Origin: Bacteroidota bacterium
Lineage (GTDB): Bacteria; Bacteroidota; Bacteroidia; Chitinophagales; Saprospiraceae
NCBI GenBank assembly: GCA_011321935.1
Contig: DROJ01000403.1
Location: 1 to 45,275, forward strand
Direction: 5' to 3'
DNA: 45,275 nucleotides
Shown: positions 9,601 to 18,195 of the stretch, piece by piece
How positions within the stretch are numbered: the stretch's first letter is position 1
Layout: every line of letters begins with the position of its first letter
Program-made: the position numbers and the translations under genes
The notes under the pieces: generated by a model
Told to the model about the DNA's origin: nothing
What the model saw: only the letters and a program-made list of their open reading frames with translations
The model's database searches: none

Positions 9601-11329
9601 GATTGACAGTGATCGTGGCTGAGCACTCGCCCGTTACATCTGGCAAGTTCATAACATCGGGGACAGGAGCAGTTACATCATCAACAATCACATTTTGAGT
9701 TTGCGTGACCGAATTTCCATTACCATCATCGTAAGTCCAAGTGATAATAAAAGTACCTTGTGTATTATAATTTAAAGGATCTGCGGTCGTACCGTTGATT
9801 GGTCCTTTGCAGTTATCAGTTGCAGTAGGTACACCTGTTACCATTACCGAGCATTCTACAATGATGTCAGGTAAATTGGCAACATCGGGAACAGGGTCCG
9901 TAACATCATCTATAACAACTGTTTGGGTTTGGGTCGAAATATTTCCATTGCCATCATCATATGACCAAGTAATGATATGAGTGCCCTGTGTGGTATAAGT
10001 AAGCGGGTCGCCTGTCGTACCCATGATAGCACCTTCGCAAAAGTCCGTTGCGGTAGGTACGGCCGTTACCGTTGCCGAACATTCTTCCATTATTGTTGGC
10101 AAAGTAGCAACATCGGGGACAGGTGCATCTTCATCCAAACCTAAGATTTGACCCGGCTGGAACAATTGGGCAAGAGGGTTTCCCATTGCATCGAACACGC
10201 CCGTGGGAAACCCTGAAAAACCTGTGAAATCAATTTCATATTGAGTAGAACCCGTTGCGGGCGAGTTGAGGTCAAAGTCAATGGTAATCAGCTTGGTAGA
10301 ATCAGGCAAGGGCACTGCCGTCACATTAAACCAATTGAGCCGCAACTCTCCATTTGGGGCATCCGCTTGATTGATATTGGCCGCCGTCACAAGGTTGTTG
10401 ATGGTCAAATTATTAAACGTCACCTCCGAGGTATTCCACCCAATCGGGAATTGGAAAGACGCCACATCGTTAAAATTAATGACCCCTAAACTGATGCTCG
10501 CAGTCATATCTCCGCAATTCAAAGTATCTATGGTGAGGTAAAAACGCGGGTCGGTCGGATTGAACATTTCAATTTCCACATTTACCTCAAATTGGCAGGG
10601 GCTGCTGTTCCCGGCATCATCGGTTACAGTATAAGTTACAGTGGTCATGCCTGGCTTAAATGAAATGCCACTTGAAGAACTACTGGCATTGTTCAAGCCA
10701 TTGCCCGTTGTTGCTCCCGTCAGTGCAAAAGCAACTTCATCAACCGCACAATTGTCTCCAAAAGCAAGCAGGCCAATATTGTTTATCATGGTATCAATAG
10801 TTCCGAAGGGTACCGTAATCATCACATCCGCGGGGCAGGTAAGCGTTGGCGGAGTATTGTCAACAATGGTGACACTGCCTTGGTCAATGGTGAAATTGTT
10901 GATCGGATTGCCCGCTCCATCTCCTATGGTCAAGGTCGATTGGTCAATTTCCACAAGACTGCTTGTACCGTAAGTACCTGTGACCTGAAATTCAATACTG
11001 AACATGACCGTACCGGGCAATGTCTCATCTCCGAATGGCGCAGATTGATCAAACCACGAAAAAGTAAATTGCCCAGGAACAGTTGAGTTGGGAGCAAAAA
11101 GCGGCGGAAGGTTGTTGCTGCTAATGTTTACAAATGTAAGAACGGCAGGGTCCCAAGTAGCGGTATAGCCCAAAAGCCCTATTCCGTTCAGATCATTTAT
11201 GCTGAAATCAACAGTGACCGTATTGACATCACATATTTCAACATCTTCGACACTTAGGTTCACTTGTGAGACTGCCCTGTGCAGTCCAATTGTTAATACG
11301 GTAATCAGGATAAGAAGAAGTTTTTTCAT
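3659..11329 (-). CDS. Giant HYR-repeat surface protein, T9SS type B (gliding-motility C-terminal domain)
   Basis: The protein has 2556 aa, with a signal peptide (MKKLLLILITVLTIGLHRAVSQ). Two cohesin-like beta domains (about 23-158 and 258-395) flank a HYR module. Four 76-aa repeats with 'PVPDVxxLP' and 'TYDDGNGN' motifs (about 398-705) follow, then three nearly identical 79-aa repeats with 'AMCQDITVQLSASGQ' (about 706-945), many HYR modules (to about 1830), Ig/PKD-like modules, a cadherin/Big-like domain with 'NDVLENDDYDI', and a final ~85-aa CHU_C/gliding-motility-associated domain ('ITPNEDGINDQF', 'FNEWGDKVFEA', 'LPDGTYFYIF'). Family knowledge: CHU_C directs type IX secretion by the type B route and pairs with PorP/SprF. 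It is extracellular or surface-bound; adhesion or matrix function is inferred. The regular cysteines in the modules suggest disulfides. I see no enzyme domain. Confidence 0.93.
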   Translation of the reverse strand: MKKLLLILITVLTIGLHRAVSQVNLSVEDVEICDVNTVTVDFSINDLNGIGLLGYTATWDPAVLTFVNISSNNLPPLFAPNSTVPGQFTFSWFDQSAPFGDETLPGTVMFSIEFQVTGTYGTSSLVEIDQSTLTIGDGAGNPINNFTIDQGSVTIVDNTPPTLTCPADVMITVPFGTIDTMINNIGLLAFGDNCAVDEVAFALTGATTGNGLNNASSSSSGISFKPGMTTVTYTVTDDAGNSSPCQFEVNVEIEMFNPTDPRFYLTIDTLNCGDMTASISLGVINFNDVASFQFPIGWNTSEVTFNNLTINNLVTAANINQADAPNGELRLNWFNVTAVPLPDSTKLITIDFDLNSPATGSTQYEIDFTGFSGFPTGVFDAMGNPLAQLFQPGQILGLDEDAPVPDVATLPTIMEECSATVTAVPTATDFCEGAIMGTTGDPLTYTTQGTHIITWSYDDGNGNISTQTQTVVIDDVTDPVPDVANLPDIIVECSVMVTGVPTATDNCKGPINGTTADPLNYNTQGTFIITWTYDDGNGNSVTQTQNVIVDDVTAPVPDVMNLPDVTGECSATITVNPTATDNCEGTLTGTTPDPLAYNTQGTHVVTWTYDDGNGNTVTQTQNVVVDDVTAPVPDVATLPDVTGECVATVTSVPTATDNCEGVIMGTTTDPLTYSTQGTHTITWNFDDGNGNVSMQTQDVVIDDVTNPVAMCQDITVQLSASGQASIVAADVDNGSSDNCSVTLSIDNGSFDCTNLGANTVTLTATDPGMNTVDCTATVTVEDNIPPVAMCQDITIQLSASGQASIVAGDIDNGSSDNCSVTLSIDNGSFDCTNLGANTVALTVTDPVMATDDCTSTVTVEDNIPPVAMCQDITVQLSASGQASIVAGDVDNGSSDNCSVSLSIDNGSFDCTNLGANTVTLTATDPGTNTDDCTATVTVEDNILPTLSCPANVSILVPAGTMDTMIANIALVSSNDNCGIDTTYYHITGALTMEGDGGDASGTSFPVDTSTVTYYVEDAAGNIDSCSFEVVITEDNVLTIICPMDYNVSTDPDSCNAEVNTDGPVIAPIADLQELFYSMSAPTMGSGTDTLPDDQVFNVGTTTVTYTAVSISDDTVTCAFDVVVADMQVPVANCFADTIVYLDGTGSATIDLSYVDNGSTDNCMFTLAIDNSSFDCSDIGVNMVTLTATDASNGASCVTNVTVLDTIPPMLTSCPSSGTILYADMDCQATLPDYRGLVSFTDNCTHPDSLKVTQVPPNGTVIMADTTVAIIALDSVGNVSDTCFFLVTMADTFPPAITCPTPISVDATPDSCNALVTFDVTATDNCDSVVIVSTPPSGTFFPVGMTTVVSIATDVGGLADTCEFTVTVADTQDPVITDCPMMPDTIGNTLDSCGAIFNGDLLVNATDNCPGVVLSYSFTIGDLLPLGSNIIVATATDQSNNTATCTYELFVRDTQPPDIAPCPAEIVVNNDPGLCGAVVDWTPPTAEDNCGVLFIEATPYEPGDFIPVGTEFITYTASDFTGNITECIFSVKVTDNEPPTLAPCPGNMTVGNDPGLCSAAVTWPFISPMDNCGVVSFITLPQSGSTFPLGDTQVQAVATDAAGNVTVCSFTVTVEDVEFPTISNLPQNIVMDTDPGECGAVVTWGAITFGDNCGVDTSYCDAESGDFFGTGMHTVTCTVVDENNNSQTADFNITIEDKELPEVDCPSNINIVMDGGLIDDPSGFIGGLQSVACDSVALSFNGISATDNCGIASVQQTGGLVSGSTFGAGLHTLTYLVSDPSNNQATCSFIIEIEALPNATASAFPANPCEGDDVTFFTDDVLGASYIWTDPAGDTISTDATFTLSGIPMDGAGTYSVEINYPFNCTMTASVGVQLFPKPQIVINHNDLICTNGNVSLILEAVDTANTDVTQCVWEFPDGTFAFGETLTIINANSSHSGVYTVTCTTSNGCTGVASKNVIINDEPPKPDLTANTTEACVGEQIMFDGEEFSGPDITYHWTAMPDAASAGINNVNNHDNIANPTVPGTYTYQYFVTQGVCVSDTAEWIVVVEETPSLSLTTDGAVMCVDGSTDMVITALTGGAATWEISGGCTASQMDSVFTLSNVSSACSGEYTVTASSPIGCSVSETVTFDFTDKPETPVLQATDTVVCMGGSTTLFSSIPQGATTICYKNGQQVPCTFPGSIQPDADATYGIQVEIDGCVSDIGEVAITVEEPLSVDINVAGSVECVDGTSAVVLSTNAAGNTYIWSGPCGTQTGETLTIDNINAACSGLYSVSITGALEQCISIGTIQLEVTDALSDITAVQNGPACEDDDLSLCAEPAMTGAGYEWKDPSGNIFSNDRCPVVPAILEGSYMVTANLNGCTSSDAVDVNIIESPIANDEVVVGIVNTPQSFNVVVNDVLENDDYDITVIQKPSNGSVSYNGDGVFTYTPNRDFRENDVMAYQICYKDCPNACDVALVSIQVRFPGDQCIATTLITPNEDGINDQFVVSCLEVGQCPDNQLIIFNEWGDKVFEAAPYDNSWKGTYNGRDLPDGTYFYIFQCDTKQEAEKGFVMIYR
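8490..9200 (-). repeat. Three tandem 237-bp coding repeats
   Basis: Units at about 8490-8726, 8727-8963 and 8964-9200 each encode a 79-residue HYR-like module. Units two and three are nearly identical in DNA over most of their length; the first has diverged a little more. The high nucleotide identity, far above that between other modules of the same gene, points to recent duplication or gene conversion. Confidence 0.9.
9210..10130 (-). repeat. Four tandem 228-bp coding repeats
   Basis: The 'PDVxxLP' codons recur at an exact 228-bp spacing (block starts near 9414, 9642, 9870 and 10098), giving four 76-aa modules. Nucleotide identity is lower than in the neighbouring 237-bp repeats, so this duplication looks older. 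Confidence 0.85.
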
Positions 11330-11598
11330 GAAAACTTAATTTTTCAAAGGACGGGCAGCCAATGACCGAACCCTTCCAATAATCGATTTCTGAGTGAATT
11401 GACAGACCAGTATATGCCTTGTTTTTTTGGACAATATGGGAAGTTATGGGAAAAGAATTTGGCAAGCGAAGTGACAACAAATTACAAATTATTTTAATTC
11501 GTAGCCGCTAAGATAAGCCACTATTTGGTAAATTTCATATTGTACTCCTCCTATTAACTATTTTGGGCATGTCAATGGGATTTCAAACTTGGTAAAGG

Positions 11599-11625
11599 GG
11601 TCGCCCCGTAGATATAGGGGCGACC
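11599..11625. terminator. Hairpin between the two giant surface genes
   Basis: ggtcgcccc and ggggcgacc form a 9-bp GC-rich stem with a 9-nt loop. It lies in the 401-bp gap (11330-11730) between the two giant genes. No T-run follows on the minus strand, so the terminator role is uncertain. Apart from this hairpin and the next one, I see nothing else in the gap; it should also hold the promoter of the 2556-aa gene. Confidence 0.4.
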
Positions 11626-11663
11626 TCCACCACAGTGGGTATGCTAAAGTGTTCAACATAAAA

Positions 11664-11713
11664 ATTGCCTAAAGGCAATGCTCCATTTTAAATAGAGCAT
11701 CGCCTCCGGCAAT
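11664..11713 (-). terminator. Imperfect inverted repeat after the type A surface protein gene
   Basis: attgcctaaaggcaatgctcc pairs imperfectly with gagcatcgcctccggcaat around an AT-rich loop. It starts 18 bp past the stop of the 2154-aa gene on the minus strand, the position of a transcription terminator. Confidence 0.5.
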
Positions 11714-11730
11714 ACCAGGTTCTGCTGGTT

Positions 11731-14700
11731 TTAATCCATCAATATCATTTTCTTGACCGCTGAGTCGGTCGGTGTATCAAGACGGTAAATCAGCACGCCT
11801 TTGGCCGATAGCTCCTCTTTTCCAACAAATACTTGGTTGTAGCCAGCAGGGTAATTGCCTTCGATCACTGTCAGCACTCTGCCTGCTGCATCCATGATAG
11901 TCAATGTCGCAGCAGAACTTTCCGGCAAGGTGAAACCGATTGCTGTCCTTTGGGCAAATGGGTTTGGTGTGTTTTGGTGCAAGGCAAAACCAGGTTTTAC
12001 TTGCTCGCCCGTGGCCGTTGTCGTTTCAAACATAATACCGATACTGCGCCTGCCATCTTCGCCAAAAGCAATGGCGGGGATGAGGTCAGAGTTGATCCAG
12101 ATCAGGTCGCTGATCGTTGCCGCATCGTCCAGAGCCTTGAAAGTCAAGGTCATTATCTGTTCTCCATCTTCCAAAGTAGCTGCCTCGACATCAAACCACG
12201 TGGCAGGTATCATTCCGTTGGACGCATTTGCCGTATTGAAATTGGCATCCGTGAAATTTGGCAGGTTGCCAGCAGCAATGCTCACAAATTCCAGTTCGTG
12301 GTTATCAAAAACAATCGTTTTCTGGAAAGAAGAAATTTCATTGAAATCATTGGCCATAAGTGCTACCGAGAACACTTCGCCGGCCGAAACAGAACGGTCT
12401 TCTGCCACCATGTAGAGGGCGTTCCGATCTTCTGCGGCATTGGGTGCAAAAGCAACAGTCGGGTCAGCATCACAAGTAACGTCCCCGATCTTGATTCCAT
12501 AAAAATCGCCCATCAAATGGTCGGCGACTACATTGACATAGCTGATCTCCTCGTCAGGTGCAGGGAAAGCGGTGTTCACGGGCACAAAGGCCGGCACTTC
12601 GCCTGGAGGAATAAAACGCCAAGAGTTCAGGGTGGTAATGCCCGTCGGGTCATAGCTATTCAATATCAATGTATTCAGGCGGAACACATCAAACAGGTCT
12701 ATCAAATTATCGCCGTTTATATCGCCCGCTATCATCTTCGGCCCAGAGCCATTAAGCGAAGATGGCAAGTTGACCGAATACAACAACAACTGCTGCACAT
12801 CATTTGAAAAGACACCGTTGGCCCAATTGCTGTTCTTGATAGGAGTGATGGTAGAACTAGCCCCTTCTGGTACATTAAAGCTATAAGAGCCCGCTGCACC
12901 AAGTATGTTGCCTCCTGTACTTCCCGACAAGGTCACATCAACAAAATTCACGGGGTCAACACCACATCCGGGCATTTCCATGAAATTACCTGCCAGTTCA
13001 TGTGTAATGGCAGTGTTCAAAATGGCAACCGTTCCGGCCAAGCCGAGGGAAGGTGCAGGTGCACCATTTACACCCACTGCGTCATTTGCAATAACGACTG
13101 GCGTTGACTGACCTGCCGAACCGACCAACATCACCTTGATATCGAACAATTTCGTCCCCGGCGCAAGCGAAACATTGGCGGAGCCTACCCAAGAGATTTC
13201 GCCGGTCGCTTGATTGATGGTTGGCGTACCGGGAATGGCATTGGCAAGTATATCGGGGTGCACGTTCACTATTGAAGAAGCAGCAAAGGTCGCTACCGCT
13301 AAATCAGTGATGTCAATGTCCAAAGTGAACAAGCTCACATCGTCGAACATATCCACGGTCACTGGCACTTCGATCATTTGCCCCGGCGCGCCCGACATAT
13401 CGTTTATGTCGAAAATGACGCCGCCCATGACCGTCACCGTAGAGGTACAACTGTTGGTGTTGCCCGCTGCGTCGGTAGCTGTCATAGTAACAATCACCTG
13501 CCCGATGTCGGCAGTGGTAAAGGCCGTCTGCGAAAGGCTAAGGGTCATGCCCGGACAGTTATCAGAGCTTCCATTGTCAACTCCCGCTGCGGTCAATGTT
13601 CCGTTTCCATTATTGTCCAGTTGGACGGTAACGGCAGGGTTGCAATTGGCGGATGGGTTTTGAGAATCAATGACTTCCATGGTCAAGGTATGCATGGTTA
13701 TGTTGCCGCACTCATCTTCTGCCGTCCATTCAATCACATAAGTACCCGGGGCATAAAAACCCGAGGCATCGGCCAAACCATCTCCCGTTCCGAAGTTTGC
13801 AAGAGCATCATTGGTAATGGTATAAAGGCTACAATCATCTGAGATGAAAGAAGACAGGTCGAGGTCAACAAATGGCGTGCAGATGCCACCTTGCGCCAAT
13901 ACACTTTTGGTGGTCGGATAGTTAAATACCGGGCCGTTTTCATCACTCGTCGTAATGATCTGTGCTTGTGTAAGTGCTTCATTTCCACAATCGTCTTTCA
14001 AGTCCCAAAGGCGGGCCATGCAGAATTCGCGGGGGCAATCTATTGCCGGTACCGGACAGATCAGTTTGTCAACATATACAAAGTTGGTGATGGTGGTGAC
14101 ACCTGGGCCAAATTTCCCATCAGATGATTGCTGGGAGAAACCAAACACATCTCCTCCCATCACCGGAATGACGGCTCTTCCACTTTGGGTCAAGCCTCCA
14201 ATATCATTCGTCAATTTTTCAAAAGAGGCACTTGTTCCTATATAATACCCGAATGGGTCAAATTCAGGGTCATCAATCGTCGTATAAGACCAATCAAAAA
14301 TCACCCAGCCCATTTCTGGAATGCCCGTTTCAAAATTCGATTCCCCTCCGCTTCCATTATCTGGACCAGTCAAAGAAATTGAGGTTGGGGCAGTAACAGT
14401 TAAACTTCCATCATGACCGGGCAGTTCTTCATATTCCCAAACACCATGAACGCCATTTGAACCAAATGTGCCAGACGAACCAACAGAAAAATCATAAGTC
14501 ACCGAAGTAGGTGCCAACGAAAGATAGGCCGTATTGCTTTGGAAACCTTTGAATGCTTGGTAATCCTTATAAGTCGCATCTGGCAAATCGCAGTTGTCCA
14601 GTTCATCGGTCACATCACCTGTGAGTGCTGCCAATTGGCCTGGGTCAGAAGGAGTGACATAGCAGATGTCCAAGCCCCAAGAGATGAGGTTGCCACCGTC

Positions 14701-17700
14701 AATACTAAAATTATCTGCTATAATCAATAGCCATGTACCATCCATTTGCTCTCCGATAAAATCGGATAAATTGCCAGAAGGTTGATAAACACCATTATCT
14801 GTTGGTGGACATGGGAAGGAGCCATAAGCATTGGGAGATTCATCATCAAAATTAATTTCGATATTATCCGTAACGCCACAACTATTGACATATAGATCCA
14901 CGCTGGTCCCAGTAGGGCTTTCAAGCCTGATAGATAAATCACCAACCCAAGTATGCTCAATCTCAAGATTAGACACGTTCACATCCATGATTTTTCCAAG
15001 GCCAGCGATCACTATTTCGGAAGTATCAAGATCATGGGCACTAAAAAGAATTCCTTTCGGCACATCGGTACTTACCCATGAATCGCAAAGGTGGTTCACT
15101 ACATCCGCAGAGCCATCTGCACATGCCACGTCTGCATCGGCAGGAGCAGTGAAAGAAGGCACCGTTGTATCTTCTACATAAATCCTTTGAGTACAAGAGG
15201 TCATCGTTCCTTCGCCATCTTCTACCGTCCATGTGCGGTCAACATAATAGACATAACCAGCTGTGCCACAGTTAGCAGCGGTAACCCTTGCCGCATCAGA
15301 AAAAGACCTAGTGACTTCGCAGTTGTCATACATGGTACCAGCCAAAGTCAAAGGTATTATCTGGACTTCCACCACATCCCCCGTCCTGGAAGGCATCAGG
15401 TTTTCAAGATTCGGATCCGGATTGGTACATTCTACTGTTATGTCAGAAGGACATAAAATCTGCGGCGCCTCATTGTCCTGAACTGTAATCATAGAGGTAC
15501 AGATGGCTGAATTGACAGTGGGGTCGTTAAGACAGGTTTCCGTTACCCGAATATAAACCATGTTCGCTCCAAGTTCTGTGCAATCAAAAGTTATATCGCT
15601 GGAGTAAGTAATTCCGTCTTTTGATATTTCCCTGCCGAGGTTAAACCCACAACAGGCATCAAAACTGGACAAAGAAAACTGCAATGGGAAGATGGTCACC
15701 ATGCCGTCAGATTGCAGGGCAACAGCGGCGTCCGTACAAGATGCCACAGGCGGCACATTGTCTATAACAGTAACATCGGAAGTACAAGTGGAAGTATTCG
15801 TTCCGTCATCCAATGTCAAAGTAACTGTAACCGGTGGATTTCCAGGAAGGTTAGTAATATCACCACAATCAAAAGCAGTCATATCAAGCGACATGGTGAA
15901 AGAGCAGTTGTCGGTACTGCCATTGTTTATATCGGCAGGGGCAAGGGTGAAATTCCCGCTGGCATCCAGATAGGCATCAAAAGTTGGATGGCAGATTGCA
16001 GTGGGAGGAGTTGCATCATTTACAGTAACCGATGCCATGGCAGGAACGAGCGACTGGTTTCCATATTCATCTTTCACATGAAGCCAGACGGTATTAGCCC
16101 CCTGGTCATTGCAATCAAATGTGACCGACGGTCCAAATGTGCCCGGCTGAAGACCGGGGGTATTGGGGTCATCTTTAGCAATCAAATACATATCAATTGC
16201 ACAATCATCAGAACTTGGCGTTACCGTATCATCAATATCGGCACCGGTAACGGTCACTGATCCGGGATTGGCTGCACTTAAATTACGGGCGATGTCTTCT
16301 GCCCTAGCTATCGGCCGAGTAACATCCCTGACGGTAACGGTAGCAGAGCAGAAATTTTCATTTCCTTCATCATCCACTATGCGCAGTTCCACATCATTAT
16401 CATTTATATCAGCACATCCAAACATTACCGTTTCGCCAAATGTCCCTCCCGGCAATTTCCTGATTTCAAAATTTGCATCCACTAATGGAATAGTGCAATT
16501 GTCGGTGCTCCCATCATCAATATCTGTATCGTCCACTGTCACCGAAGGGGTCATTCCCGTAACCAAATCAACGGTAATATCTTTACATACAGCATCTGGT
16601 GGAAGATTGTCCTCAATGGTCAGCATACAAGTAACAACAGGTGATATATTAGCAGGGGAGGCCACATCTACAACCCTGAAATCAACAGGAAATGGACTTG
16701 CCATAATATCCGCACAACCAAACGGCACGGCTTCTTCCCATAGATTCAAGTCCATATCAAAATCAAGTGGGTCTTCTATTTCAAACCTCAATATGCCACA
16801 ATTATCAGTACTTCCATCGTCAAAGCTGGAAGCACTTACGGTTACATTTCCATTTGCATCCAAAGAGGCTGTAATATTTTTACACACCGCCATAGGGTTT
16901 TGGTTGTCTTCCACGGTGATGGTAAATGTCTGGGTAACAGTATTTCCAGCCTCATCTTCGGCAGAAAATGTCACCACACTCGCGCCCGCATTGAAATCAA
17001 GATTGACAATAGAAACTCCCGGACCGGAAGCTGTTGTAGCTCCCGTTACAGTATATTCCATAGTAATAACTCCAACCGGGTTGCATGAGGTAGAATTGTC
17101 TGTAACCGGCCCGGCATTAAAAGAAAGGGTTTGGATGCAGCCCGCAGGTGAAAAAGTCTGGGACGAAAAAGTGTTAGTGAACATCGGGGCTTCATCATCT
17201 ACCACCGTCACGTCAAAAGAGCAGGTAGCTGTATTCGTTCCGTCACTTGCGGTATAGGTCACGGTAGTCGTACCTTTATCAAAGACGTCGCCTGGATTAT
17301 GGGTAGAAGTAAAAGATGAAATTCCACAGTTGTCCCCAGCAGCAGGCGCTGTCCAGTTAACAGTGGTACTACAATTTCCCGCCCCATCATCGCTGGTCTC
17401 TGCCGTAATATCTGCAGGACAACCAGTAATAACAGGGTCTTGGTCATCTGAGATCGTAACCACCGTAGAAACATTGACAGTATTCGTACCATCAGTAACA
17501 GTGAAATTAACGGTAGTCACTCCCACGTTATAAATCCCGCCCGCATTACCTGTCCCCGACCCCGAGGTAGCACCTACACGTACCCAACTGATCGAAATGT
17601 TCCCATTACAATTGTCAGTAACAGTAGGAAGCAATGGATCAACCAAGATAGAACAAGCCCCTGGATCTGCGGCCATGTTCACCGCTGCCGGAGCAACCAC

Positions 17701-18195
17701 AACAGGTGGCACAAGGTCAACAATGGTGACAACAAAGGGAAGAGGAGCGCTTTGCACCCCAGCCCCAACATCATCCAAAGTAACAAAGACAACAACAACG
17801 GTACCTATATCCGAGCAATTAAAGGTCGGTCCAGGCAAGGCCGTTTGATAAGGAGTCACTGGTGGATTCGCACCGTCTTCCCAAATAGAAAGCGTACCTC
17901 CGCCTGAAGGAAGGCACTGTGGGAAAGAACTTGACACAAATGGCTCCAAAAAAGTACTGTTCAAAATAGCAGTACCAGAGTTGTCCAATGAAAGGCTCAC
18001 AGCCCCCGTAATTCCTGGCGCATAGCCAATATTACATTGTGCAAGTAGGGAATCAGAAGTAAAGCAACAAAGAAACATCGTTGCCATCAAACCGGTCATC
18101 AAAACCTTCGGCATCCGGGGCCGTAGGTTCGTGACCTGTTCATAGAATTGGAGTAAGCGGTTCGTAATGCCCGCTTGAGTGTTGAACTTTAGCAT
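11731..18195 (-). CDS. Giant HYR/cohesin/dockerin surface protein, T9SS type A sorting domain
   Basis: The protein has 2154 aa. A hydrophobic segment ends at 'SLLAQC' (about residue 53); the N-terminal ~27 residues before it are polar, so ATG 18114 is an alternative start. About ten HYR-like modules follow. A proprotein-convertase P-domain-like stretch is seen near residues 1080-1200 ('IEHTWVGDLSIRLESPTGT', 'GTWLLIIADN'). Then come a cohesin-like domain (about 1640-1770), a dockerin-like unit with Ca-loop motif 'GDINGDNLIDLFDVFRLN' and a second half 'FYGIKIGDV', another cohesin-like domain, and a C-terminal Por-secretion tail ('QNTPNPF', 'AAGRVL', 'GVLIYRL') of the type A sorting class. Known: this tail is recognised by the T9SS and cleaved at the surface. 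Inferred: a secreted or LPS-anchored adhesion/matrix protein. Its sorting class differs from that of the neighbouring type B protein. Confidence 0.92.
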   Translation of the reverse strand: MLKFNTQAGITNRLLQFYEQVTNLRPRMPKVLMTGLMATMFLCCFTSDSLLAQCNIGYAPGITGAVSLSLDNSGTAILNSTFLEPFVSSSFPQCLPSGGGTLSIWEDGANPPVTPYQTALPGPTFNCSDIGTVVVVFVTLDDVGAGVQSAPLPFVVTIVDLVPPVVVAPAAVNMAADPGACSILVDPLLPTVTDNCNGNISISWVRVGATSGSGTGNAGGIYNVGVTTVNFTVTDGTNTVNVSTVVTISDDQDPVITGCPADITAETSDDGAGNCSTTVNWTAPAAGDNCGISSFTSTHNPGDVFDKGTTTVTYTASDGTNTATCSFDVTVVDDEAPMFTNTFSSQTFSPAGCIQTLSFNAGPVTDNSTSCNPVGVITMEYTVTGATTASGPGVSIVNLDFNAGASVVTFSAEDEAGNTVTQTFTITVEDNQNPMAVCKNITASLDANGNVTVSASSFDDGSTDNCGILRFEIEDPLDFDMDLNLWEEAVPFGCADIMASPFPVDFRVVDVASPANISPVVTCMLTIEDNLPPDAVCKDITVDLVTGMTPSVTVDDTDIDDGSTDNCTIPLVDANFEIRKLPGGTFGETVMFGCADINDNDVELRIVDDEGNENFCSATVTVRDVTRPIARAEDIARNLSAANPGSVTVTGADIDDTVTPSSDDCAIDMYLIAKDDPNTPGLQPGTFGPSVTFDCNDQGANTVWLHVKDEYGNQSLVPAMASVTVNDATPPTAICHPTFDAYLDASGNFTLAPADINNGSTDNCSFTMSLDMTAFDCGDITNLPGNPPVTVTLTLDDGTNTSTCTSDVTVIDNVPPVASCTDAAVALQSDGMVTIFPLQFSLSSFDACCGFNLGREISKDGITYSSDITFDCTELGANMVYIRVTETCLNDPTVNSAICTSMITVQDNEAPQILCPSDITVECTNPDPNLENLMPSRTGDVVEVQIIPLTLAGTMYDNCEVTRSFSDAARVTAANCGTAGYVYYVDRTWTVEDGEGTMTSCTQRIYVEDTTVPSFTAPADADVACADGSADVVNHLCDSWVSTDVPKGILFSAHDLDTSEIVIAGLGKIMDVNVSNLEIEHTWVGDLSIRLESPTGTSVDLYVNSCGVTDNIEINFDDESPNAYGSFPCPPTDNGVYQPSGNLSDFIGEQMDGTWLLIIADNFSIDGGNLISWGLDICYVTPSDPGQLAALTGDVTDELDNCDLPDATYKDYQAFKGFQSNTAYLSLAPTSVTYDFSVGSSGTFGSNGVHGVWEYEELPGHDGSLTVTAPTSISLTGPDNGSGGESNFETGIPEMGWVIFDWSYTTIDDPEFDPFGYYIGTSASFEKLTNDIGGLTQSGRAVIPVMGGDVFGFSQQSSDGKFGPGVTTITNFVYVDKLICPVPAIDCPREFCMARLWDLKDDCGNEALTQAQIITTSDENGPVFNYPTTKSVLAQGGICTPFVDLDLSSFISDDCSLYTITNDALANFGTGDGLADASGFYAPGTYVIEWTAEDECGNITMHTLTMEVIDSQNPSANCNPAVTVQLDNNGNGTLTAAGVDNGSSDNCPGMTLSLSQTAFTTADIGQVIVTMTATDAAGNTNSCTSTVTVMGGVIFDINDMSGAPGQMIEVPVTVDMFDDVSLFTLDIDITDLAVATFAASSIVNVHPDILANAIPGTPTINQATGEISWVGSANVSLAPGTKLFDIKVMLVGSAGQSTPVVIANDAVGVNGAPAPSLGLAGTVAILNTAITHELAGNFMEMPGCGVDPVNFVDVTLSGSTGGNILGAAGSYSFNVPEGASSTITPIKNSNWANGVFSNDVQQLLLYSVNLPSSLNGSGPKMIAGDINGDNLIDLFDVFRLNTLILNSYDPTGITTLNSWRFIPPGEVPAFVPVNTAFPAPDEEISYVNVVADHLMGDFYGIKIGDVTCDADPTVAFAPNAAEDRNALYMVAEDRSVSAGEVFSVALMANDFNEISSFQKTIVFDNHELEFVSIAAGNLPNFTDANFNTANASNGMIPATWFDVEAATLEDGEQIMTLTFKALDDAATISDLIWINSDLIPAIAFGEDGRRSIGIMFETTTATGEQVKPGFALHQNTPNPFAQRTAIGFTLPESSAATLTIMDAAGRVLTVIEGNYPAGYNQVFVGKEELSAKGVLIYRLDTPTDSAVKKMILMD

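Noticed and set aside
8490-10130. Repeats considered as a CRISPR or non-coding satellite
   Set aside because: They are in frame within one long gene and encode protein modules of 79 and 76 residues.
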